Assembly: GCF_900100115.1 (NCBI RefSeq)
Contig: NZ_FNKL01000002.1
Coordinates: 868,001-932,000 of the forward strand
Reading direction: 5' to 3'
DNA length: 64,000 bases
From: Chryseobacterium soldanellicola
GTDB taxonomy: Bacteria; Bacteroidota; Bacteroidia; Flavobacteriales; Weeksellaceae
The notes below the pieces were generated by a model. That model saw only the letters and a list, made by a program, of their open reading frames with translations. It was not told the origin of the DNA and did no database searches. Positions 25,760-33,844 of the stretch are shown here, piece by piece. Every line of letters starts with the position of its first letter. Positions within the stretch are counted from its first letter, which is position 1. The position numbers and the translations under genes were made by a program.

Positions 25760-26884
25760 TTGAAAATACTTTTTATCTCTTCCTGGTTCCCGAACAAACT
25801 GGAACCCACAAACGGTAATTTTGTACAGCGTCACGCAGAAGCGGTGGCGTTATTGCATGAGGTCGAGATATTACATACGATCGGAGATTTTAGTCAACAG
25901 GAAGAGTTCATTTTCGATGATAAATTGATCAATGGAATAAGAACTTTGATTATTTATTATAAGAATTCCAAGAATCCGATTAAAAATTTTCTGAAAAGAA
26001 TGAAAGCATACAAAATGGGATTTTCTACAATGAAAAAGCCCGATTTGGTACATGCAAACGTTCTTCACAACAATATGCTTTTTGCCGTTTATATCAAAAG
26101 AAAATTCAAAATACCTTTTGTTTTGACTGAGCATTGGACAGCTTTTCAGCAGGAAAACTTGTCTAAAACGTCCAACAACATCAAAAGAATTGCAAGGTAT
26201 ATCGCAAAAAATGCAGGATACATCATGCCAGTAAGCCATAATCTGAAAGAAAGCCTGCAATTAATGGGCATCAAAACTCCCATGAAAGTTATTTCAAATG
26301 TGGTTGACACAAATGTTTTTGATATTAAACCGGAAAGTGAAAATTCAGATTTAACGAAATTTTTACATGTTTCAAGCTTAATTCCGCGTAAAAAACCACA
26401 TGAAATTATCAAAGCAATTCATTCTTTACATCAAAATGGTTTCAACGTAAGCCTGGAAATCGGTGGTGACGGGGAAACCGAACCTTTAATTAATTTAGTT
26501 AAACAACTGAATGCAGAAAATTATATAAAAGTCTTCGATGCCATCAGTTATCAGGAAGTTGCCGAAAAAATGCAGCATTCAGATTATTTTATTTTATTTA
26601 GTGAAAACGAAACGCAAGGTTGTGTGATTTTAGAATCTTATGCCTGCGGAAAGCCTGTTATTTCAACAAAAGTTGGCGGCGCAGCCGAATTTATCATTGA
26701 CGGTTTAGGAATTGGACTTGAAAAGAATAATACAGATCAATTGTATTCAGTTTTAAAAAAAATATGCAGGAAAGAATATTCTTTTAAGGATAAAAAACAG
26801 ATTCGTGAAGTTGTTTTAGAAAAATATTCAAAAGAATCTATTGCAAGACAATTCACAGAAATATATCAGCAAATTGTAAAATGA
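25760..26884 (+). CDS. Glycosyltransferase family 4
   Basis: 374 residues with a GT-B fold. The N-terminal domain starts KILFISSWFPN with the usual NGNFVQRHAEA segment. The C-terminal domain has the GT4 nucleotide-sugar signature around residues 280-312 (ENETQGCVILESYACGKPVI), including the two glutamates of the E-x7-E motif. The start is a TTG at 25760, because the conserved first strand begins immediately there and no upstream in-frame ATG exists. The enzyme would add a sugar from a nucleotide donor in the cytoplasm. It overlaps the next gene by 4 bp (ATGA), so the two are coupled. Confidence 0.87.
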   Translation: MKILFISSWFPNKLEPTNGNFVQRHAEAVALLHEVEILHTIGDFSQQEEFIFDDKLINGIRTLIIYYKNSKNPIKNFLKRMKAYKMGFSTMKKPDLVHANVLHNNMLFAVYIKRKFKIPFVLTEHWTAFQQENLSKTSNNIKRIARYIAKNAGYIMPVSHNLKESLQLMGIKTPMKVISNVVDTNVFDIKPESENSDLTKFLHVSSLIPRKKPHEIIKAIHSLHQNGFNVSLEIGGDGETEPLINLVKQLNAENYIKVFDAISYQEVAEKMQHSDYFILFSENETQGCVILESYACGKPVISTKVGGAAEFIIDGLGIGLEKNNTDQLYSVLKKICRKEYSFKDKKQIREVVLEKYSKESIARQFTEIYQQIVK

Positions 26885-28530
26885 GTAAAGGTTTTTCTGC
26901 TTTTATTGGTAACCAACAAGTTCAGATTAATGCTTTTTTTGAAGGGAAAAAGTATGATTCCGTTTTTTTAGAAACTGATTCGGTTGATATTTTATTGGAA
27001 GGTATTGTTTTAAATAAAAAAGATTTAGTTCAAAAAAACTCAGCTCCGGATTTCGAAGATTTTCTTCTAAAAAGTTATGAAAAGAACAATTGGCGGGTAA
27101 TTCAACAATTGGAAGGTGAATTCAGAGGTTGTATTTGGGATAAAAATGAGAATAAAATTTTGATTTTTACCAATCCTACTTCAACGCAAAGGGTTTTTTA
27201 TTCTAAAATGAATGACCAGATTTTCATTGATTCAGATTTGGTAAGATTGGCAGATACGATCAAAAGTAAAGGAATTTCTATACATCCGGATATTTCCTCT
27301 TTTTATGAATTGCTTACCATCGGAAATCTGTTGGAAAATAAAACTCCGATTCAAAATATTTACAAAGTTGAAGATTCTCATTTTTTGGAAATTGATCTTA
27401 ACACGCTTTTCGTTAAAGAAATAGAATATTTTAACATCTCAGAAATTCCATATTATAACAAAAGCAAAGAAAAGGCAGTTGATGATCTTCACGAAGTTTT
27501 TACTGAAGCTGTAAAAATGGAATACGAAAAAGACATCGAATTGGGAACTTCACATCTCGCTTTACTCAGCGGTGGACTGGATAGTCGTATGGCGATGTTT
27601 TATGCGATTAAAAACAATCTTAAACCTGATCTTGCTGTATGTTTTTCTCAATCAGGATATTTGGATGAAAAAATTTCCCGGAAAATCGCTTCCGACTACA
27701 ATATAAATTATAAATTTATTCCTCTGGATAAAGGCAGTTTTCTGAAAAAAATTGATGAGCTTACCAGACTTTCGGAAGGCACAAGCCTTTACACTGGAGG
27801 GATTCATGTGAGTTATGCACTCGATCAATTACAATTTGACAACTTTTCAATATTTCATGGCGGACAAATTGGAGACGGGATTTTAGGCGGTTTTAATCTG
27901 GAGCCCAACAAAAAAACGCCTTCTTTGAAAAGAATTATTGTTAATGAAAATTTTCTTCCCAAAATACAATCAGAATTGGACAATGTTCTTAAAAAATACG
28001 AAAAAGAAGAAATATTTTTATTGAAAAACCTCGCGTATAACCGAACGGTACTCGGCGCCCAGGTGATGCACCAGAAAGGATATCTGATTTCACCTTTTAT
28101 GACGAAAGATTTTATAAAACTGTCGATCAGCTTTCCTGAAGACTGGAAATACAAGCAAAAACTTTACCTTGAATGGCTTTCCAAACATTGTAAAGATGCA
28201 GAAAAATACATTTGGGAAAAGACATTGACCAAACCCGGTGCTCAGTGGAAAATGAGATTGGGTGAGAAATTTCTCAAAAACGGATATTTGTTTTTTTACA
28301 AGAAAATTCTAAAATCCCCGGAAAAGGCAAGCATGTATCCGTATCAGTATTATTACGATTCAAGCCCGGAAATTCAGCAATATTATCAGGAATATTTTGA
28401 TGAAAATATTGATCGTCTGGAAAATTATAAAGAGCTCAGAGATGAAATGACAGAATTGTTTTCATCAAAAGTTTTTTATCACAAATCTCAGGCTATAAAT
28501 ATTTTATCCATTTTTAAGCTTTATTTTTGA
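26881..28530 (+). CDS. Asparagine-synthase-like protein lacking the glutaminase cysteine
   Basis: 549 residues. The N-terminal part resembles a class II glutamine amidotransferase domain (FRGCIWDKNENKILIFTNP near 80-100), but the mature N-terminus is SKGF with no Cys2, so glutamine hydrolysis is not expected. The synthetase half has the ATP pyrophosphatase loop LLSGGLDSRM at about 228-237. Such proteins occur in polysaccharide, lasso-peptide and amide-forming pathways and may use ammonia or another amine to amidate an acid. Here it lies between a GT4 and a flippase, so amidation of a sugar acid is a plausible role. No lasso precursor or protease gene is visible nearby. Confidence 0.75.
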   Translation: MSKGFSAFIGNQQVQINAFFEGKKYDSVFLETDSVDILLEGIVLNKKDLVQKNSAPDFEDFLLKSYEKNNWRVIQQLEGEFRGCIWDKNENKILIFTNPTSTQRVFYSKMNDQIFIDSDLVRLADTIKSKGISIHPDISSFYELLTIGNLLENKTPIQNIYKVEDSHFLEIDLNTLFVKEIEYFNISEIPYYNKSKEKAVDDLHEVFTEAVKMEYEKDIELGTSHLALLSGGLDSRMAMFYAIKNNLKPDLAVCFSQSGYLDEKISRKIASDYNINYKFIPLDKGSFLKKIDELTRLSEGTSLYTGGIHVSYALDQLQFDNFSIFHGGQIGDGILGGFNLEPNKKTPSLKRIIVNENFLPKIQSELDNVLKKYEKEEIFLLKNLAYNRTVLGAQVMHQKGYLISPFMTKDFIKLSISFPEDWKYKQKLYLEWLSKHCKDAEKYIWEKTLTKPGAQWKMRLGEKFLKNGYLFFYKKILKSPEKASMYPYQYYYDSSPEIQQYYQEYFDENIDRLENYKELRDEMTELFSSKVFYHKSQAINILSIFKLYF

Positions 28531-28533
28531 TGA

Positions 28534-29781
28534 ATGAAAGAAGGATTGACATTTTTACGCAATTTTCTTAAAAATCAGGGCCAATATGTTCTTGTTTCTT
28601 TACTCATAGGAAAAATTTGTGCTTTTCTTTCTTCCCTTTTTATCATTAAACTTTTACCGGAGCACGATTTTGGAAAAATGAGCATTGTTGCGGCTTTGTT
28701 TGCAGCTTTTGCTTCTTGCAGCGGACTGGGAAGCCATCAGAGTTTGTTGAGATTCGGGTCTGTTACGGAAAATGAGGATCAGAGAAAGAAATTGTCGGGC
28801 TATCTTTTGAGACAGGGTTTTATGTATCAGCTTTTGCTGACCTTGGTTTTTCTTGGTTTCAGTGTTTTTTATGTCACAAAATATGAAGATATTTTCTGGA
28901 TATTCGGATTTTTCTCTATTCGTTTTATTGGTTTTTATTTTTACAATTATATTCAGTCTGAGCTTAGAATTAATGATAAAAATAGACAATTTGCAAAACT
29001 TAATAATGTTGTCAATGTGTTAGGCTTGGCAATTCTTTTGATTTTAAGTTATTTCTTTCAATTAAAAGGATATTTGATTGCAATGGCTTTTACACCGTTT
29101 TTGTCTTTATTTTGGTTTAAAATGAAAGGTGTTTCGATGAAAGAATTACCGGATATCTTTAATTCTAAAGAAATTTGGCAATATGCGCTTCACACTTCCG
29201 GAACAACAATTCTTTCAGACGCTTTATTTTCTCTGGATATCCTTTTGTTGGGTTTTTTATTGAATGAAAACGCCGTTGCAAGCTACCGCGTGGTAATTCT
29301 TATTCCTTCAAATGTTACATTTTTGGCGTTGGCTTTTATGCAAAGTGATTTTCCTGTTTTAGCAAAAAACTATACGGATAAAAATTTTATAAAAAATTAT
29401 ATTTCAGGGTATTATAAGGTTTTTGTCCCTGTTTGTTTGGGGATATTTGTAGTTTGTGCTTTTTTTAGTAAAGATATTTTGAGATTGTTTTTTAATGAGA
29501 AGTATGCTGAAAATTATATATTGTTTATCATTTTTATGTTTACATTTTTAATGAACATTCTTTTCAGAAATTTGTATGGAAATCTGTTATCTGCTGTCGG
29601 AAAAATGTCTTTAAATACAAAAGCTTCTTTTTGTTCGTTAGTATTATTGGTTACGCTTTCTTTCATTCTCGTTCCAAGATATGAAATTCTGGGAATGACG
29701 CTAAGTGTTTCAATTACATTGATATTTTCGGGATTTTTGTTGGGTTACTTCTTTCAGAAATACCTTAAAGAATTAAAATAA
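28534..29781 (+). CDS. Wzx-like polysaccharide flippase (MOP superfamily)
   Basis: 415 residues with about 12 membrane helices across the whole length, and the start FLKNQGQYVLVSLLIGKICAF typical of oligosaccharide flippases. It follows the asparagine-synthase-like gene by 3 bp. The family moves lipid-linked oligosaccharide from the inner to the outer leaflet of the cytoplasmic membrane. The cluster has no polymerase or initiating transferase in this window, so the complete pathway must use genes elsewhere. Specificity is not readable. Confidence 0.85.
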   Translation: MKEGLTFLRNFLKNQGQYVLVSLLIGKICAFLSSLFIIKLLPEHDFGKMSIVAALFAAFASCSGLGSHQSLLRFGSVTENEDQRKKLSGYLLRQGFMYQLLLTLVFLGFSVFYVTKYEDIFWIFGFFSIRFIGFYFYNYIQSELRINDKNRQFAKLNNVVNVLGLAILLILSYFFQLKGYLIAMAFTPFLSLFWFKMKGVSMKELPDIFNSKEIWQYALHTSGTTILSDALFSLDILLLGFLLNENAVASYRVVILIPSNVTFLALAFMQSDFPVLAKNYTDKNFIKNYISGYYKVFVPVCLGIFVVCAFFSKDILRLFFNEKYAENYILFIIFMFTFLMNILFRNLYGNLLSAVGKMSLNTKASFCSLVLLVTLSFILVPRYEILGMTLSVSITLIFSGFLLGYFFQKYLKELK

Positions 29782-29785
29782 GTTT

Positions 29786-29793
29786 TATCTTTG
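29786..29793 (+). promoter_or_regulatory. -7 promoter element directly before the lipoprotein gene
   Basis: TATCTTTG matches TAnnTTTG exactly and ends 6 bp before the ATG at 29800, so a transcript from it would be nearly leaderless. No good -33 is visible. Confidence 0.4.
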
Positions 29794-29799
29794 TTGGCA

Positions 29800-30303
29800 A
29801 TGAGAAATGTTGTTTTCGGAATTCTGGTTGTATTTTTTGCGCTTCTAAGCTGTAGAAGTGAGGAAGATGATATTCAAAAAATAGATCAGATATTAAATAT
29901 TTACATGAAAAATAGCTTGGGGCGGGATTTATTTCACAAAAAGAAAGACACTTCATATTTTACCTATGTTATGAATGATGTTTTAGGTGACAAAGATAAT
30001 GCTCCGGTAAGCAGTTCGCTCAAAATGAATCCTGATTCCACGTTTTACATAGAATATATCGCCGGTGCAAAAAGAATAGGAATTGATACTTTAGATCCAG
30101 ACAATAAGATTTATCATTCTGTGATTACGGTCTCATTAAGGAAAGCGGTGAATAATGTAGCGATCGACACCATCGAAGAAAAGCTGGAAATCCAGTATCG
30201 ATTAACACCTTCCGTTTTTGAGGTCTCGAAAGTATTTTATAATGATACTTTAAGATTTACAAAACAACCCGGCGTTTCAAATGTAGTTACGATCGTAAAA
30301 TAA
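29800..30303 (+). CDS. Predicted lipoprotein, unknown function
   Basis: 167 residues. A short signal peptide ends in the lipobox LLSC with Cys18, so it is probably a lipid-anchored envelope protein. The acidic stretch SEEDD directly after the cysteine resembles lipoprotein export signals of Bacteroidota, suggesting surface or outer-membrane placement. The mature part has alternating strands and no recognised domain. I chose ATG 29800 rather than the TTG at 29791 because it starts the signal peptide and lies just after the -7 element. serS follows 63 bp later with its own -7 element. Confidence 0.75.
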   Translation: MRNVVFGILVVFFALLSCRSEEDDIQKIDQILNIYMKNSLGRDLFHKKKDTSYFTYVMNDVLGDKDNAPVSSSLKMNPDSTFYIEYIAGAKRIGIDTLDPDNKIYHSVITVSLRKAVNNVAIDTIEEKLEIQYRLTPSVFEVSKVFYNDTLRFTKQPGVSNVVTIVK

Positions 30304-30308
30304 TTTTT

Positions 30309-30316
30309 TAAATTTG
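30309..30316 (+). promoter_or_regulatory. -7 promoter element of serS
   Basis: TAAATTTG matches TAnnTTTG exactly, 50 bp before the serS ATG. No clear -33 element. The leader between them has no T-box-like features. Confidence 0.45.
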
Positions 30317-30366
30317 CAAAACTGTTAGATTCGATCTAGCATTCTAATAACTAACATCTAAATAAA

Positions 30367-31635
30367 ATGTTACAAGTCAATTTTTTACGCGACAATAAAG
30401 AACGCGTTTTAGAAGGTCTGAAAAAAAGACAATTCAAAAATCTTGAGTTGGTAGACAATGCTATTGCTACTGACGACGAAAGAAAAAAAATCCAATTTGA
30501 ATTAGATTCTCAACTTTCCGAAATCAATAAAATCTCCAAAGAAATCGGGCTTTTAATGAAAGAAGGAAAAAAGGAAGAAGCAGAATCTGCAAAATCTAAA
30601 ACAGCTCAGTACAAAGAATCGAGTAAAGAATTGCAATCCCAGCTTGAAGTAAAAGAACAGGCTTTATTGGATATTTTATACCAAATTCCAAACATTCCGA
30701 ATGAATTGGTGAAAAATGGTGCTTCGGCGGATGATAATGAAACAATTTATCAGTCTCACGATGTTCAGGGATTGGGTGAAGGAGCGATTCCTCACTGGGA
30801 ATTGGTAAAAAAATATAACCTTATTGATTTTGAATTAGGAGTAAAAATTGCCGGTGCGGGTTTCCCTGTTTATTTAGGGAAAGGTGCGAGACTGCAAAGA
30901 GCTTTGGTTCAGTATTTTTTAGATAAAAATGTTGAAAAAGGATATTTGGAAGTTAATCCGCCTCACGTTGTGAATGAAGCATCTGGTTACGGAACAGGGC
31001 AGTTGCCTGATAAAGAAGGGCAGATGTACTATATTCAGGCTGATGATTTATATTTAATTCCGACGGCGGAAGTTCCTGTGACGAATTTATACCGTGATGT
31101 TTTGTTGGAAGAAAAAGATCTTCCGATTAAAAATACGGCATTTTCTCAGTGCTACAGAAGGGAAGCGGGAAGTTACGGAGCTCACGTAAGAGGTCTGAAC
31201 CGTCTTCATCAATTTGAAAAAGTAGAAATCGTAAGAATTGAAAAACCTGAAAATTCTTATGCTGTTTTGGAAGAAATGGTTGAGCATATCAAGGAAATCC
31301 TTACGGATCTTGAGCTTCCTTACAGAGTTTTAAGACTTTGTGGCGGTGATACAGGTTTTGCTTCTGCAATGACGTATGATTTCGAAGTCTGGAGCGCGGC
31401 TCAGGAAAGATGGCTGGAAGTAAGTTCAGTTTCTAATTTTGAAACTTTCCAGGCTAATCGTTTAAAATGCCGTTACAAAACTGACGGAAAGTCTCAGTTG
31501 GTGCACACATTAAATGGTTCTGCAATGGCTTTACCAAGAATTATGGCTGCATTGCTTGAAAACAATCAGACTGCAGACGGCATCAAGCTTCCTAAGAAGG
31601 TTGCTGAGTATGCGAGATTTGATATAATTAATTAA
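30367..31635 (+). CDS. serS: Seryl-tRNA synthetase
   Basis: 422 residues. It charges tRNA-Ser with serine in the cytoplasm. The N-terminal long coiled-coil arm (about 30-100, Lys/Glu-rich) contacts the tRNA variable arm. The class II catalytic core carries motif 2 (FSQCYRREAGSYG) and motif 3 (NGSAMALPRIMAALLEN). Length and domain order are standard. It stands alone between a -7 element and a bidirectional terminator. Confidence 0.98.
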   Translation: MLQVNFLRDNKERVLEGLKKRQFKNLELVDNAIATDDERKKIQFELDSQLSEINKISKEIGLLMKEGKKEEAESAKSKTAQYKESSKELQSQLEVKEQALLDILYQIPNIPNELVKNGASADDNETIYQSHDVQGLGEGAIPHWELVKKYNLIDFELGVKIAGAGFPVYLGKGARLQRALVQYFLDKNVEKGYLEVNPPHVVNEASGYGTGQLPDKEGQMYYIQADDLYLIPTAEVPVTNLYRDVLLEEKDLPIKNTAFSQCYRREAGSYGAHVRGLNRLHQFEKVEIVRIEKPENSYAVLEEMVEHIKEILTDLELPYRVLRLCGGDTGFASAMTYDFEVWSAAQERWLEVSSVSNFETFQANRLKCRYKTDGKSQLVHTLNGSAMALPRIMAALLENNQTADGIKLPKKVAEYARFDIIN

Positions 31636-31658
31636 GATTCAATATTTGATCTAAATAA

Positions 31659-31690
31659 AAAGCCACCGAAATTTTCGGTGGCTTTGTTTT
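31659..31690. terminator. Bidirectional terminator between serS and the convergent lipoprotein gene
   Basis: The stem AAAGCCACCGAAA (31659-31671) pairs with TTTTCGGTGGCTTT (31672-31685). A- and T-rich flanks lie on both sides, so it can stop both convergent transcripts. Confidence 0.85.
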
Positions 31691-31703
31691 ATGTGATAGT
31701 AAA

Positions 31704-32462
31704 TTATTCTGTTACAACAACGATTTTCTTATCGGCATTTTTAAGAGGTTTTTTATCCTTCTCTTCGCCAAATAAATAATCAAGATCATAATCAATTCTT
31801 ATGGAATGATCGTCAACTTTTGTAAGCCAATCGTGTTTTCCTGTGATGGATTTTATCTTGTTCTCAAATTTTAACGTGGTTCCGATTTTTTTGTACATCA
31901 TTTTCAGCGTTCCCATGGGCATTTCCGGACTTTCATCATCTCCTGTAATGCCTTTTTTTGCTAAAAGATCTTTCATGCCGTTAAGGCTCAGCTTTTCGGT
32001 GTCGATTGTTAATGTTTTCCCGTCCCAGTCGTTCATTGCCATTTGATCGATCGGAACTTGTTCGTTTTTCGAAATATTTTTCACTGAATTATAATCATCT
32101 TTAGAAAAATGATCCATTTTGAAGGAAAATCCTGAAATTTCGTTGTTTTCGATACTGGATTTCATGAAGATTTTTTTCATGATTTTAATAGAATCCGGAT
32201 TTTTGGTTTTTAATTTACCTTCCTTTTTCTCCATGTCATAAAGGCTTGTCCATGTTTTTGGAAGTTTTTCAAGCTCTGCAAATTCTTTTTTATCATTTTT
32301 AGCAGAATCAGGCATCATAGATTTCATCATTGACATGGCGTCTTTCATATCAAGATCCATCATGGTCGTGGTTGCGGCATCTTTATGATACGTGATTTCC
32401 GAATTTAATGTGCACGAGTGTAGTGCAAAAAGGCTGATGAATAGGAATAAGAAGTTTTTCAT
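31704..32462 (-). CDS. Met-rich predicted lipoprotein, unknown
   Basis: 252 residues with a signal peptide and lipobox LHSC (Cys17). The mature N-terminus is unusually rich in methionine and aspartate (MMDLDMKDAMSMMKSMMPD). Later segments alternate short strands and turns; the end is Lys/Asp-rich. No known domain is recognised. It follows the TauE/SafE-like gene on the same strand by 30 bp, so it may be the last gene of the cco transcript. The Met-rich stretch could bind copper, which would fit a cbb3 oxidase neighbourhood, but that is speculation. Confidence 0.65.
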   Translation of the reverse strand: MKNFLFLFISLFALHSCTLNSEITYHKDAATTTMMDLDMKDAMSMMKSMMPDSAKNDKKEFAELEKLPKTWTSLYDMEKKEGKLKTKNPDSIKIMKKIFMKSSIENNEISGFSFKMDHFSKDDYNSVKNISKNEQVPIDQMAMNDWDGKTLTIDTEKLSLNGMKDLLAKKGITGDDESPEMPMGTLKMMYKKIGTTLKFENKIKSITGKHDWLTKVDDHSIRIDYDLDYLFGEEKDKKPLKNADKKIVVVTE

Positions 32463-32492
32463 AGTTATAGTTGATTTGGTTTAAAAATTAAA

Positions 32493-33260
32493 TTAATGAC
32501 AATTGACCTTGCTGTGCGCATGCTGGCTGTGATCGCCTCCCAAATGACAGTCTCCGTTGTTGTCTTTCGAAATCGTCATGGCTTCAGCTCTTGGCGAAAT
32601 GTAAGGAATTCCTAATTCAAGACCTCTTACGATAAATAATCCGCCTAAAATAATCATCACAACCGGAATTGCTTTTAAAACCTTTACTCTAAAAGCCTGA
32701 TTCATCAAATTTCCGACCAAAACTACAGCAAACATGAATGGAAGCGTTCCCAAACCAAATAAGGCCATGTAGGAAGCTCCCTGCCATATTCCTCCGCTTG
32801 CCAGGCTTGCTGTGAGAGCCATATAAACCATTCCGCAGGGTAAAAATCCGTTTAAAATTCCTGTTGTAAATCTTGATCTGTAATCTGCTTTCTGAAGTAA
32901 TTTTCCCAAATTTGATTTTACAGAGAATAAAAATTTAGAGAAAAAAGGAATTTTTGAAGCGAAATCTTTTCCTCCAAAAGAAAAAACGGCCATAATGATC
33001 AGTAAAATCCCTACAGCAATCGTAAGATATTGCTGAAAACCTGCCATTTCAAAACCTTCGCCAATAATTCCAAGAATTGCTCCCAAAAGAGAATAAGTGA
33101 AAATTCTTCCGAACTGATACGTAAGATTTTGAAGATAAAAGTTGGTCGCCTGTTTTTTTGTTAATCCCATCGACAGCGCAATAGGTCCGCACATTCCGAT
33201 ACAGTGAAATCCGGATGCGAAGCCTAAGCCGATTGCCGATAAAATAAGTGCTATTTCCAT
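32493..33260 (-). CDS. TauE/SafE-like membrane protein with His-rich tail (cbb3 locus)
   Basis: 255 residues with about six membrane helices. The first contains HCIGMCGPIALSMG, the Cys/Met motif typical of the SafE-like (COG2836) proteins found in cbb3 oxidase and copper-handling loci. The cytoplasmic or periplasmic C-terminal tail has many His and Cys residues (CHLGGDHSQHAHSKVNCH), a likely metal-binding segment. It overlaps the FixH-like gene by 10 bp and sits at the end of the cco gene run. A role in copper supply to the oxidase is inferred from family and context; sulfite export is only the domain's historical name. Confidence 0.8.
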   Translation of the reverse strand: MEIALILSAIGLGFASGFHCIGMCGPIALSMGLTKKQATNFYLQNLTYQFGRIFTYSLLGAILGIIGEGFEMAGFQQYLTIAVGILLIIMAVFSFGGKDFASKIPFFSKFLFSVKSNLGKLLQKADYRSRFTTGILNGFLPCGMVYMALTASLASGGIWQGASYMALFGLGTLPFMFAVVLVGNLMNQAFRVKVLKAIPVVMIILGGLFIVRGLELGIPYISPRAEAMTISKDNNGDCHLGGDHSQHAHSKVNCH

Positions 33261-33703
33261 ATCACGTCATAGTCGATTCGATAATCTGTTTTGTCTTTAG
33301 TCCACATCAATCTCAACGTATAATTCCCTTTACTCAATACACGGGTCGGAATGGTAAAAGATTGATTTGCATCTATTTGTACCGCTTTTTTTATATCTAA
33401 ATTCTGATCGTCGGTTCTGTTTAATACAAATTTTACGGTTGTATTTGAATTGTTATAGTCTTTAGGAAATTGTATTTTAATTCCGTTTGTATCCTGGCTG
33501 TAAGTAGGTTTTTCCTGAAGCGTATCTGCTCTTTTTTTAGCATCAATGACATCCTGATATTGCAATTCTTCTTCATAATAGTTATCGGTTACCATTTCGG
33601 AATTCTTTTGCCCGTTCGGAAAAAGAAATAACATCGATAAAATAAAAGCTATGAATGCAAATAATGCAATTACAACACCGTGTCCCCAACTAAAGTTTTT
33701 CAT
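33251..33703 (-). CDS. FixH family cbb3 oxidase accessory protein (CcoH-like)
   Basis: 150 residues: one N-terminal transmembrane helix (about 9-27) and a periplasmic beta-rich domain with YYEEELQYQDVIDA after the helix, typical of FixH. CcoH/FixH binds the cbb3 oxidase during assembly and stabilises it. The gene follows ccoG on the same strand (141-bp gap with two weak inverted repeats, 33729-33760 and 33759-33804) and overlaps the TauE/SafE-like gene. Confidence 0.85.
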   Translation of the reverse strand: MKNFSWGHGVVIALFAFIAFILSMLFLFPNGQKNSEMVTDNYYEEELQYQDVIDAKKRADTLQEKPTYSQDTNGIKIQFPKDYNNSNTTVKFVLNRTDDQNLDIKKAVQIDANQSFTIPTRVLSKGNYTLRLMWTKDKTDYRIDYDVIWK

Positions 33704-33844
33704 ATGTAAATTTTATTATTGAACTTGCTTAAACTTAATAATTCAAAGAAAAAAGTTTAAACGGCATTATTGTTTTAAGCCACCTGAAAAATGAGCTGCC
33801 GTTTGAGATTATGTTCTAAACAGCAACGATTTCATGGTTAAAAT

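Noticed and set aside
26881..28530. Lasso-peptide cyclase
   Set aside because: There is no precursor peptide, leader-binding (RRE) protein or leader peptidase gene nearby; the neighbours are glycan genes.
33729..33804. Inverted repeats before the fixH-like gene as a terminator
   Set aside because: Arms are 8 bp with long loops and no T tract; too weak to separate ccoG from fixH.
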